A DNA stretch of 57,780 nucleotides from Planctomycetota bacterium (GTDB lineage Bacteria > Planctomycetota > Phycisphaerae > Sedimentisphaerales > Anaerobacaceae), in contig VRUL01000032.1 in assembly GCA_019456145.1 (NCBI GenBank), forward strand, positions 1-57,780, written 5' to 3'. Shown here in pieces: positions 44,699-53,556 of this stretch. The notes beneath the pieces were generated by a model. It did no database searches, was not told where the DNA came from, and saw nothing but the letters and a program-made list of their open reading frames with translations. The number at the start of each line of letters is the position of its first letter. Position 1 is the stretch's first letter. A program made the translations under genes and the position numbers.

Positions 44699-46102
44699 AT
44701 GGGTATGAAGGACAGCAATATTAGTCGTCGTAATTTCCTCAGAGGTGCCGGTTTTGCCGCTTTGGGGGCAATAAGTTTTCCGTATATCGTTCAATCGTCG
44801 GCTTTGGGCAAAGCCGGTCATGTTGCTGCCAGCAACCGGACCACAATAGGCTGTATTGGTCTGGGCAATCAGGGCGGGTCACTGTTGCGGGGATTTATGG
44901 GCAAGTCTGATACTCAGATCATTGCTGTTTGTGACGTCCATACAACCAAGCGGCAAAGAACTCGCGAAACTGTGGAGAAATACTACACCAACAGGCAGAG
45001 CAAAGGTGCTTATAAGGGCTGTGCATCGTACAATGATTTTCGTAACCTGGTTACCCGGCCGGATATTGATGCGGTAGTAATCGCCCCGCCGGACCATTGG
45101 CATGTGCTTATATCACTGGCTGCCGCAAAAGCGGGCAAGGACATATATCTGGAAAAACCGATAGGTTTGAGTCTCGCCGAAGACCAGGCTCTCCGCGAGG
45201 TTGTGGTCCGCTACAACACAGTGTTTCAGTTCGGCACCCAACAGCGTTCGGACTTCAAGTTCCGCAGGGCCTGTGAGCTGGTTCGTAACGGGCGGATCGG
45301 AAAGCTCCATACCATCAACGTATGGTCTCCCAGCAGTGAAAGCGGCGGTTCCACAACGCCGGTGCCGGTGCCGCCGGAACTTGATTACAATATGTGGCTG
45401 GGCCCGGCCCCACGGGCACCCTATACAAAGGACCGCTGCTCCAACGTTAATCCTTTTTTCCCCAGTCCATTTAAGATCTGGCCCTTCATCTCCGACTACA
45501 GTTTGGGATGGATAGCCGGTTGGGGCATTCACCCGCTGGATATCGCTCTGTGGGGCGCCGAAAGTGAACTCACCGGAACGGTGGAAGTCGGAGGTACAGG
45601 TATTTTTCCTGCCGAAGGAGCGTGTGATACTGCTACGAACTGGGATGTTGTCCTTAAGTTTGCCTCAAGCGGGATAAGAATCAACTTCAAGGGTATCGGC
45701 GGCATAAACGGCCCGGCCCCGGCTAAATGGCGAAAACGCTATGGCAAAACCGGAGCACATGGAACAGTGTTCGAAGGAAATAAAGGTTGGGTCCATGTCA
45801 GGCGGGGACATATCGATGCGTCTCCGAAATCGCTGTTGAAGTCGGATATAAGCGTAAACGAAATTCAACTGTACAAAAGTAACGACCATATAAGGAATTT
45901 CCTGGATTGCGTCAAGAGCCGGGCCCGCACTATTTGCCCCATTGATACTGCTGTGCGGATTGATACGTTATGCCACCTGAGCAACATCGCCACGTTACTC
46001 GAACGCAGGTTAAAGTGGAACCTGGAAAAAGAACGTTTCGAAAATGACTCGACCGCCAGCCGCTTTCTCGTGCGCCCTATGCGAAGCCCATGGCATTTGT
46101 AA
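44699..46102 (+). CDS. Tat-exported Gfo/Idh/MocA oxidoreductase
   Basis: 467 residues (ATG 44699; ATG 44705 also possible). A Tat signal, SRRNFLRGAGFAALGAISFP, exports the folded, cofactor-loaded enzyme. The Rossmann motif is GCIGLGNQGGSLLRG (~52-66), the catalytic region YLEKPIGLSLAED (~150), and the Gfo/Idh C-domain includes HPLDIALWGAE. These NAD(P)-dependent enzymes oxidise or reduce sugars and cyclitols; planctomycetes hold dozens with Tat signals. A perfect TATAAT at 44692-44697 lies directly before the start, hinting at a leaderless or very short-leader message from 44705. No strong -35 is visible. Unlinked in strand spacing from MmsA (205-base gap). Confidence 0.88.
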   Translation: MGMKDSNISRRNFLRGAGFAALGAISFPYIVQSSALGKAGHVAASNRTTIGCIGLGNQGGSLLRGFMGKSDTQIIAVCDVHTTKRQRTRETVEKYYTNRQSKGAYKGCASYNDFRNLVTRPDIDAVVIAPPDHWHVLISLAAAKAGKDIYLEKPIGLSLAEDQALREVVVRYNTVFQFGTQQRSDFKFRRACELVRNGRIGKLHTINVWSPSSESGGSTTPVPVPPELDYNMWLGPAPRAPYTKDRCSNVNPFFPSPFKIWPFISDYSLGWIAGWGIHPLDIALWGAESELTGTVEVGGTGIFPAEGACDTATNWDVVLKFASSGIRINFKGIGGINGPAPAKWRKRYGKTGAHGTVFEGNKGWVHVRRGHIDASPKSLLKSDISVNEIQLYKSNDHIRNFLDCVKSRARTICPIDTAVRIDTLCHLSNIATLLERRLKWNLEKERFENDSTASRFLVRPMRSPWHL

Positions 46103-46153
46103 ACTATGGTTGTGCAATTGCTGAAAAAAGTTATAATATCACTTAGTTAGTTA

Positions 46154-46264
46154 CTGTTGCGGAAACGACATTTTGTCATTCCTGCGAAAGCAGGAATCCA
46201 GTTGTTAGGCCGTAGACCCCTGCTTTCTCAGGGGTGACACCGTGGTTTTTGCTTTCCGCAACAG
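46154..46264. repeat. 111-bp nested palindrome (REP/MITE-like)
   Basis: Perfect 12-bp inverted ends CTGTTGCGGAAA (46154-46165) and TTTCCGCAACAG (46253-46264). Inside are two hairpins, ATTCCTGC-GAAA-GCAGGAAT (46178-46197) and ACCCCTG-CTTTCT-CAGGGGT (46216-46235), and the left half is roughly the reverse complement of the right. The ATTCCTGCGAAAGCAGGAAT phrase is one I recall from intergenic repeats of many bacteria. It lies between the oxidoreductase and ThuA genes, where it could end or stabilise transcripts. Confidence 0.65.
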
Positions 46265-46309
46265 ATACTAGTCAGGAATAATGCCCACTTCAAAGGAAAG
46301 GAATGAAAA

Positions 46310-47548
46310 GTGAATCGAAAATCAGAAGTTACCAGTATAATGCTGCTTGCTGTGTGCTGTTTATTGTTGCAGACAAATGTTTCGAGTGCGGCCATATCTA
46401 AAGAACAAATGCGCAGAATAGAAAAGGCCGTACCGAAAAGAGCTGCCGCAAAGCCACGCAAACCGCGCAAAATGCTTGTTTTCACACGAGCCAAAGGGCT
46501 TGTGCACACCTCAATTCCCTACGCCACAAAGGCCATGGAACTCATGGGAGAAAAAACCGGAGCATTCAAAATCGTGGTCAGCAACGATATGTCTATCTTC
46601 AACCCTAAGAGTCTCAAGCCGTTTGACGCGATTTGCTTCAACAACTCAAACAGAATGGACTTCAGAGATCCCGCCATGCGCAAGAGTCTCATGGATTTTG
46701 TCAGAAGCGGCAAGGGCGTTGTGGGTATTCACGCGGCCACGACAAACTTTTCAAGCAAGAGACCCGTGGGCGGTGTGGATTGGCCCGAAGCGGCTGAGAT
46801 GATAGGCGGTATCTTTGCCGGTCATAACTGGCGCTCCGGGCAAGGCCAATGGGCTGTAAAGATTGACGACCCGGCCCATCCGCTAAATGCTGCGTTCGGC
46901 GGCAAAGGCTTTAAGATTGCCGATGAGATTTATATGTACAAGAACTTCCAGAAAGACAGCGTGCGTGTACTGCTGAGTCTGGATTTCAGCGACCCCAAAA
47001 CCGCCGGCGTCAAGAAAGAGCAAACCTATGTGCCTGTATCCTGGGTGCGCGACTGGGGCAAAGGACGAGTGTTCTACTGCTCTCTGGGGCACGACAATCA
47101 TGTCTTTTGGAACCCAGCCGTACTGCGTCACTATCTCGACGGCATTCAGTTTGCCCTGGGCGACCTGCCCGCCGATACTACACCAAATTTGCAACAAGGC
47201 CCGGTTAGAAATCGCAGCAAGCAGGTAGTTATCAGGGAAGATTGGGGACACCTGACCTGGCTGGCAAGTAAGAAGATTGGCAATGTCCAGGGGCTGGTCA
47301 TGGGACGAGTCACTATTAAGGCCGGCAAGTCCAATCCTCGCCACCGCCACCCGAAATCCGAAGAAGTGCTCTATCTATTGAGCGGGCGTTTGGAGCATAC
47401 CATGGGTGATAAGACGTTTACACTCTCGGCAGGTGATACGATAACCATCGCCCCTGGTATTTATCATAACGCAACCTGTATCGGCGATGAAGATGCGGAT
47501 ATGATTGTTGTTTATTCCGAAGGTACACGCGTGTTTGAACCCGAGTAA
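46310..47548 (+). CDS. ThuA-like domain fused to a cupin, secreted
   Basis: 412 residues from GTG 46310; AAAGGAAAGG lies 9 bases upstream and an ATG at 46303 is in another frame. Signal peptide ~1-26 (IMLLAVCCLLLQTNVSSA). Residues ~50-285 are a ThuA (trehalose utilisation) glutamine-amidotransferase-like fold: KMLVFTRAKGLVHTSIPYATKA, GVVGIHAATTNF, GGIFAGHNW, GRVFYCSLGHDNHVFWNPAVLRHYLDGI. Residues ~325-405 are a cupin barrel: RHRHPKSEEVLYLLSGRLEHTMGD, GDTITIAPGIYHNATC, whose histidines likely bind a metal. ThuA proteins have been linked to keto-sugar metabolism together with Gfo/Idh/MocA enzymes and DUF1080 hydrolases, and such genes are neighbours here. Fusion with a cupin is less common. Confidence 0.86.
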   Translation: MNRKSEVTSIMLLAVCCLLLQTNVSSAAISKEQMRRIEKAVPKRAAAKPRKPRKMLVFTRAKGLVHTSIPYATKAMELMGEKTGAFKIVVSNDMSIFNPKSLKPFDAICFNNSNRMDFRDPAMRKSLMDFVRSGKGVVGIHAATTNFSSKRPVGGVDWPEAAEMIGGIFAGHNWRSGQGQWAVKIDDPAHPLNAAFGGKGFKIADEIYMYKNFQKDSVRVLLSLDFSDPKTAGVKKEQTYVPVSWVRDWGKGRVFYCSLGHDNHVFWNPAVLRHYLDGIQFALGDLPADTTPNLQQGPVRNRSKQVVIREDWGHLTWLASKKIGNVQGLVMGRVTIKAGKSNPRHRHPKSEEVLYLLSGRLEHTMGDKTFTLSAGDTITIAPGIYHNATCIGDEDADMIVVYSEGTRVFEPE

Positions 47549-47577
47549 AAACCCTGTCAGATAACGAGGATGGGATA

Positions 47578-50500
47578 TTGAAAAACAACGTCAATTTAAT
47601 TGCGGTTGTGGTCTTAGTTCTCCTGGCCCCAACTGCCACAATGTCAGGACCGCGAAATTCAGCGGCTGACGATAAAGTCATCCCGGCCAGGACCCAGTTC
47701 AGGTTCTTGCCAGGTTTCCAAACGAATCCCTACGATTTCCAGATTGCCGAGCAGATCGGGAAATTGAAATCACCGTCGGTCGATATTCGGGCAGGTGCCG
47801 CAGAAGCCCTTGGATTCCTTCGGGCTTACCGGGCTGCCGGTGCACTTATCGACGCTCTGCAAGATACCTCTGTGGACGTGAGACGGCAGGCAGCTATGGC
47901 ATTAGCCTGGTGTGGGGAGCGAGAAGCAGTCGAGCCGCTGCTGACTGCGCTGGATGATCGAGATTGGGTCGTTCGACAGGCAGCGTGGGTGTCACTGACC
48001 AATCTTACAGGTATGGAGTGGCCCTTCGATGCGCTAGCCAAACCAGCTGTTAGAGAGAGGCAGATAAGGCTCTGGAGAAAATGGTGGTCGAAAGTACCGC
48101 CAGATCTTCCGCCGGATGATGTCATTGCCCTGGTAAAAGGAAATGATCGAGACCGACGCTTGCGCGGAATCCGTGCAATGGGATCACTGGGCGGTAAAGG
48201 GGCAAGTCAAGCGCTTTTGAAAGTAGTCCGTCCATATCTGACCACGAATTATCGCAAGCTGGAGTCCACGGAGAAGAACATAGTTCAGTGTGCTCTGCGT
48301 GGTCTCGGACGGCTCCGGGATCCTCAGACACTTTCGATACTTATAGATTTTCTCGATACCCAGGGCTGGGCCAGGTATTCCGCCGACGCGCTGGGTGACT
48401 TTGGTGATGCCCAGGCCGCCGGGCCGTTGATCGCAGCATATCCCGGATTTTCCCGAAATCTGCGAAACCGTTTGAAAAATCCCGATGTTTGTCCCGTCGA
48501 CGACAGGTTTTCCGGCGACAATACTCAGGACAGGATGCACGAAACCCCTTATGCCATCGGGCTGGCCCTGGCCAGACTGCCACTGGAGGATTCGAATGAT
48601 ATAGCGGCTCTCAGGAAGATCACACCTTATCTTGTGGCCAATCTGCCGACAAGTTGGGATAGTGGTGTGTTCTATGAGATAGAAGCCGCCCAGTTGATAA
48701 CGGCATACCTGCTTGAAAAAGCAGGGCTGCGGCAAAGCATTTGCGACATAGCGTTTGATGCGGCCAAACGGCTCAACCGTAAAGCATCGGCCATTACCGG
48801 CAAAGAGCAAACCCCGGAGGAAACGATTGCCAAATTGGCTTTGCGAATGTATGGAGACGTCCCGGACATTGCAACCTGGCTGCCTGCATTCTACCGCGGT
48901 CGGCAAGACGTTCGCAGACTTATCAGTCTGCTCGAGCACGATAACGGCTGGATACGAATTAACGCCGCCAAGGCACTAATGTTCATCGGCGACAAACGTG
49001 CGATTGAACCGGCAGCGAAGCTGCTCTCTGAATCCAGGACCGAAGCCGAGTGGGGGTATTCCGGGGCTTTGGAACACGCCGAGTACAATGACCCCGCCCC
49101 TCGCTGTCGGGAGGCATTTATCAGGCTGTTGGGTCGGCTCGGTGCAATCCATCATACCGATATGCTCGTGAACATTCTCGAGGATGTGCGCAATGTAGTA
49201 GACGTGCAGCACGCCTCCGCTTTGGCGCTGGATGAACTGGGTACACGCCAGGCTCTGGCAGCGCTGAAACGAGTTGAAGCCAATCATCCATTCCACAGCG
49301 TTCGTCTTGTTGCCCGGGAAGCGCTTTGTCGCAGAGGGCTGTTAAGAACTGCGCCTGTCGTCGACGAGCCGGCTTTGACAATAAATGAGCTGCCCTGGCT
49401 ACCCGGCCAGCCGGACGCCGATATCGATGAACCCGAAGCGATAGTATTCATAAAAGGCAATAACAAGATGCGCAGCGATTACAATGGCCAGGCAGGTGTG
49501 GACCCGTGGCGTCAGGCCTACACTATCACCAACTCCGGGCCGGTAATGCGCGTCGGACGAAACCTCTATACTCTGCGCCCGGCCCGACCGGAGGGCACAG
49601 TCACACCTTTGACATGTTTCAAGGACGGTTTTGTCGCTGATTGTGAAGTTTCCTGGAACGGAAAGCGCGTGATTTTTTCGCGACGTCTAAATGACGAAGA
49701 ACGAAACTATAATCAGGTCCCGTATCGTAAAGCCCATTTGAAAAATCCTGGTGAGCCACTGTGGGGTGGTAATGACGATCCCTGGTGGCACATCTGGGAG
49801 GTGAACGTTGACGGCACAGGATTACAGCAAATCACATTCGGCCCTTATCATGATGTGAATCCTGCATATCTACCCAACGGCCGCATAGTTTTTTCTTCCA
49901 GCAGGATAGGGCTTAGGGATGAATATCATGGCTTTCCCTGCATCGGACTGACGGTAATGAATACTGATGGCAGCGATATACATCCTATCAGTTTTAACCT
50001 TGGCGGCGACAGAGACCCTGCCGTGATGGAAGATGGTCGTATTGTTTTCAGCCGAATCGATTTGTTCTATTCCCGGTTAAAAACCGAGGTAGCAATCCAC
50101 ACCGTTCTTCCTGATGGGACCAGAAACGAGAGTCTCTATGGCCCTGAACGAAGGGCTTTCTGGATTGATGTTCACCAAAAATACTCAGCATGGACGCAGC
50201 GCCCTTCATATGGAGATGATACTGATAATAGAAACCGCGTTCTGCGTTTAAGCCAGCCGCAATCCTTCGGGCCCGGCCGCATAGTCTGTGCTTCGAGCGG
50301 GGGACTGGTAATTGCCGGACCGGGTCGATACAAGGAAGAAATGGTCGCCCATGACAGAAAGATGGCGGTGACATCTCCTTTCCCGATAGGCAAAGGCCGA
50401 ATATTGTGTGCCGCCACAGCAAAGCAATTCAAAGTTAATGGTCGTGTCGTGACAGGGGGAACGAAGGAATTTGAACGCCTCAAAAAAGGCCCCGAGCTGT

Positions 50501-51198
50501 TCCGCAGCGCGGTCAATATTGATCTGGGATTATACATAATTGATGCGCGAAGCGGCCGGATGACCCTGCTCTACAATGACCCTGAAACCGCCGATTTCGA
50601 AGCGCGCCCAATAATGGCCCGCCCCAGGCCTGTTGTCTTAGCGGAAAATCGCCAGACACGCAGCCGGTCTTATACAACCAGACTGTTCTGCCACTCAGCA
50701 CGGATATCTCGCCATGCGCGCGCAGCTAATCGAGGCAAACTGATCCGTATCATCGAAGGCCAACCCGTGGTCTCGCGTCATGAAACCCAACAAAACCGTC
50801 CAACGAATCGGTGGAAGAATCACGGCGGCACCCATGCCCGAGTTCTGGGTACGTTGCCACTGGCCGCCGATGGATCTTTCTTTATAGAAGTCCCCGCTGA
50901 CCGACTACTGCATCTTCAGGTGCTTGACAGTGACAGATACGTCGTTGGGAATCAACTTTTCTGGATGTACGCCCGGCCCGGTGAAACCCGTAGCTGCATA
51001 GGCTGTCATGAGCAAAGGGACGGTACCCATCTTCCCAGTCACTTTTCACCCACCGCCAGGATCAAACCCGTGAAAGTCCTGCCCAGTGGTGATGAATTCT
51101 CCTATCGCGCCAAGGCCTGGCTCAAAGGCTCACTTCCCGATGAAGCTGAGGCACGCACTCGAACCGTCCGCGCCGTCAATTTGATTGGCAGGAACTAA
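47578..51198 (+). CDS. HEAT-repeat plus HzsA-related propeller protein
   Basis: 1206 residues from TTG 47578, with GAGGATGGG upstream. Signal peptide ~1-24. Residues ~55-150 and ~190-590 hold HEAT/PBS-lyase-like alpha repeats (DIRAGAAEALGFLRAYRAAGALIDAL, DVRRQAAMALAWCGEREAVEPLLTAL, WVVRQAAWVSL, WIRINAAKALMFIGDKRAIEPAAKLL). Residues ~620-1050 are a PD40/TolB-like propeller (IIFSRRLNDEE-like, HDVNPAYLPNGRIVFSSSRIG, DRDPAVMEDGRIVFSR). The HzsA-type haem site SCIGCHEQ is at 1139-1146, close to the C-terminus. Unlike the gene at 26664-28685 there is no second CXXCH domain after it. It follows ThuA-cupin after 29 bases, so probably the same transcript. Function unknown; likely periplasmic, one c-type haem. 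Confidence 0.83.
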   Translation: MKNNVNLIAVVVLVLLAPTATMSGPRNSAADDKVIPARTQFRFLPGFQTNPYDFQIAEQIGKLKSPSVDIRAGAAEALGFLRAYRAAGALIDALQDTSVDVRRQAAMALAWCGEREAVEPLLTALDDRDWVVRQAAWVSLTNLTGMEWPFDALAKPAVRERQIRLWRKWWSKVPPDLPPDDVIALVKGNDRDRRLRGIRAMGSLGGKGASQALLKVVRPYLTTNYRKLESTEKNIVQCALRGLGRLRDPQTLSILIDFLDTQGWARYSADALGDFGDAQAAGPLIAAYPGFSRNLRNRLKNPDVCPVDDRFSGDNTQDRMHETPYAIGLALARLPLEDSNDIAALRKITPYLVANLPTSWDSGVFYEIEAAQLITAYLLEKAGLRQSICDIAFDAAKRLNRKASAITGKEQTPEETIAKLALRMYGDVPDIATWLPAFYRGRQDVRRLISLLEHDNGWIRINAAKALMFIGDKRAIEPAAKLLSESRTEAEWGYSGALEHAEYNDPAPRCREAFIRLLGRLGAIHHTDMLVNILEDVRNVVDVQHASALALDELGTRQALAALKRVEANHPFHSVRLVAREALCRRGLLRTAPVVDEPALTINELPWLPGQPDADIDEPEAIVFIKGNNKMRSDYNGQAGVDPWRQAYTITNSGPVMRVGRNLYTLRPARPEGTVTPLTCFKDGFVADCEVSWNGKRVIFSRRLNDEERNYNQVPYRKAHLKNPGEPLWGGNDDPWWHIWEVNVDGTGLQQITFGPYHDVNPAYLPNGRIVFSSSRIGLRDEYHGFPCIGLTVMNTDGSDIHPISFNLGGDRDPAVMEDGRIVFSRIDLFYSRLKTEVAIHTVLPDGTRNESLYGPERRAFWIDVHQKYSAWTQRPSYGDDTDNRNRVLRLSQPQSFGPGRIVCASSGGLVIAGPGRYKEEMVAHDRKMAVTSPFPIGKGRILCAATAKQFKVNGRVVTGGTKEFERLKKGPELFRSAVNIDLGLYIIDARSGRMTLLYNDPETADFEARPIMARPRPVVLAENRQTRSRSYTTRLFCHSARISRHARAANRGKLIRIIEGQPVVSRHETQQNRPTNRWKNHGGTHARVLGTLPLAADGSFFIEVPADRLLHLQVLDSDRYVVGNQLFWMYARPGETRSCIGCHEQRDGTHLPSHFSPTARIKPVKVLPSGDEFSYRAKAWLKGSLPDEAEARTRTVRAVNLIGRN

Positions 51199-51354
51199 CA
51201 CACCACCCTGAATGTAATGCGATATCCGGCTATAACAAAGCCAGAATAATTGGGAAACTGTATCTTCGACTGGTAAAAGTTAGTATGTACTGAGCGCACA
51301 GTTTTCCAATGACTTTGCAGATGAGGGAGAGGTAGGGTATTAGAGCAAATGAAA

Positions 51355-53382
51355 TTATGTGTTCTTTGTAAGCATCAGTATTCTTATTTCGTGCCTGGCC
51401 AATGCTATTGCTTCACCCGAAGACCACTTGGAAATAACATCACCACTGTAGGTATCAACTACTACACCCTTTTTCTTATCATTTAACCGGGGGATGAACT
51501 GAATATCATTTTCCCCTTCGTTAAACAGTATGTAGAAGTCAGCACCGTTTTTAAGGACATGCCGTACTCGCAGGTCTTTCGTTTGTGGATTAATCTTAAT
51601 ATCCGGTTTTATTAGGCGGTTGATTTTTTTAATGAAAGCGATGTCATCGATATCATCGTGCCAATGAATAACACGACCCGCCTTTTCGAGGACATCGATC
51701 GCGCTTTGAGATTTTTGGGGAAGTTGGCCTTCTAAAATCAAACCCTTATAATGCATATTCTGTATGCGAATCCCCTCCCGGCTTACATCGGCATCTTCCC
51801 AGAGATGACGTGCTTCCAGGTAGTTAAAATCGCGCTGATTCTGATAGAATACCTTGGCCGGGCGCCAGGGCAGGTAATCATTTCTCCCGAGAATTGCTAA
51901 TTCACATATATGTTTGCTATCGGTGTTTAACCAGCACAGCCGCCGGCTTGCCAACGCGAAAGGTTTGTAATCTTTCCACCACGGGCTGTTCGGTCCTACA
52001 TCCGGCGGCCTTTCGTCCACCCGGGGACCACGTATAGAGTAATAAAATGCGTGGGGATACAAAAGGTTACATCCCCGCACAATCAGCCAATGGGTCAGCC
52101 ATTTCATTTCTTCAAAAGTAAAGTTATGACCGTATGCGCCGCAGTACTCATTTGAGTTTCGCCGCCTTCCCAAATGAATCATTGCCGAAGAAGCACACTT
52201 GGCCTGTGTTGATTGCTGTCCCTCCAAAGCGGACTTTTTGCCGGGTTCGATATACCGCCACACGATATCCTGGCCGGGTATATGGAAATGCCGGAGGTGC
52301 CCAATATCATCAGGCCCCATTGGGTGTCCCGTTAAGGCGGTTCCATGGCCGCTGCACCAATTTGATATTTGCCTGTAAAATGTTTCTTCCAAACGCCCCT
52401 GGAGCGCGCGATTGTAATCCTGTCTGTGTTTTTTTGCCTCCGGCTCATCACGATACCAGAGAGTAGGCAAATATTCGGTGAAATCATAACCCAGGTGTCG
52501 ATTAACATGCTCCAAAATCCCCTGGGTACCCGGGACAGCGCCTCGTTCACCCCGCTTTGCCAACAGGGAAGGTTCGTCTGTGAAGATAGCTTTTACTGTT
52601 TTGCCGAAGAAGGTTTTGAATTCGTCATAATAACGCTGATAAACGAGGCGGATGAAGCAGGCCACCGCCTCGGGATTGAGGATATCTGCTGCGGGAGGTT
52701 TGTTTTCGGGGACTTCTTTATGGTCCGACCTGCGGGGCGGGTTTTTCTGAAGAAAGTGCAGACCGCGGATGTGGGAGTAACCGGGTCGGATGGCCCTGTC
52801 AAAAATGACTACACTGTGACCATTCTTCTTTCGTTTTACTTCGGCGATCAGGTTTATTCCGTCGGCCGGTGCAGGTTTACCGGAATCATCAATCTGCAAG
52901 CCATATTTTGCAGTTCCCGGAGCTGTTTCATTTAGGTCTACACAAAACAGTCCCCGTGTTCGATACGCCTGATTCTCAGCCACTACCTGCCCGCTTGACG
53001 AACCACTTGGATACATTCCCTCGTCATAAAGAATGACCCACATATTTCTTTTTTTTGCCTGTTCGATGGTGTAACGCATGAAATAAATCATTTGCTCACT
53101 CATCCATCCGATGCTGCGGGGCAGTCCCGCGCGTGGATGAATGACAAATGCGTGCACTTCGTGGGCCTGAAAGTCCGCCAACTGGCGGTCTATTTCTTTT
53201 TCCGATAGATTGTCATTCCAGAACCAGAAGGGGCATAATGAAAATTCCCTCGGCGGATTCAGCCAGCCGTTGGGTGATTGGGTCTGCTTGTTATCAGCAT
53301 AGGTTAAATCATGCAAACTACCGAGGCACAAAAGCCCAGCCGTCTGGCTACTTATCATTCTCAGAAAATTGCGACGATTCAT
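51355..53382 (-). CDS. GH106-like glycoside hydrolase (rhamnosidase type), Tat-exported
   Basis: 675 residues from ATG 53382; a TTG at 53391 would add three. The N-terminus NRRNFLRMISSQTAGLLCLGS is a Tat-like signal. The core matches the GH106 / large glycosyl-hydrolase N-terminal region: CPFWFWNDNLSEKEIDRQLADFQAH, FVIHPRAGLPRSIGWMSE, VILYDEGMYPSGSSSGQV (near 125-150), IFTDEPSLLAKRG (~265). GH106 covers alpha-L-rhamnosidases; the acid residues in YDEG and TDEPS are candidates for catalysis. Shorter than typical GH106 (about 800-1100), lacking the usual C-terminal beta domains. Converges with the HEAT-HzsA gene after 156 bases without a clear terminator. Confidence 0.72.
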   Translation of the reverse strand: MNRRNFLRMISSQTAGLLCLGSLHDLTYADNKQTQSPNGWLNPPREFSLCPFWFWNDNLSEKEIDRQLADFQAHEVHAFVIHPRAGLPRSIGWMSEQMIYFMRYTIEQAKKRNMWVILYDEGMYPSGSSSGQVVAENQAYRTRGLFCVDLNETAPGTAKYGLQIDDSGKPAPADGINLIAEVKRKKNGHSVVIFDRAIRPGYSHIRGLHFLQKNPPRRSDHKEVPENKPPAADILNPEAVACFIRLVYQRYYDEFKTFFGKTVKAIFTDEPSLLAKRGERGAVPGTQGILEHVNRHLGYDFTEYLPTLWYRDEPEAKKHRQDYNRALQGRLEETFYRQISNWCSGHGTALTGHPMGPDDIGHLRHFHIPGQDIVWRYIEPGKKSALEGQQSTQAKCASSAMIHLGRRRNSNEYCGAYGHNFTFEEMKWLTHWLIVRGCNLLYPHAFYYSIRGPRVDERPPDVGPNSPWWKDYKPFALASRRLCWLNTDSKHICELAILGRNDYLPWRPAKVFYQNQRDFNYLEARHLWEDADVSREGIRIQNMHYKGLILEGQLPQKSQSAIDVLEKAGRVIHWHDDIDDIAFIKKINRLIKPDIKINPQTKDLRVRHVLKNGADFYILFNEGENDIQFIPRLNDKKKGVVVDTYSGDVISKWSSGEAIALARHEIRILMLTKNT

Positions 53383-53508
53383 TGTTATCAATTCTCAATA
53401 GCTTATCTATATTTTTCCTGCCTCACTTTTTGCAATCCCTCTTTACGCCGGCTTCTCTGCTTTTTCAACTTCTTTGTTTTTACGTTCGAGGGTGGGCACT
53501 GGAGGCAG

Positions 53509-53545
53509 AAAAAAAGAGCCTGCTGAAACTCGGTCCGGCAGGCTC
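53509..53545 (-). terminator. Rho-independent terminator
   Basis: On the minus strand GAGCCTGC (53538-53545), a 14-base loop and GCAGGCTC (53516-53523) form a perfect 8-bp stem followed by seven T residues (53509-53515). It lies 12 bases after the stop of the three-repeat protein gene at 53557 and must end that transcript. Confidence 0.9.
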
Positions 53546-53556
53546 AATAAAACATG

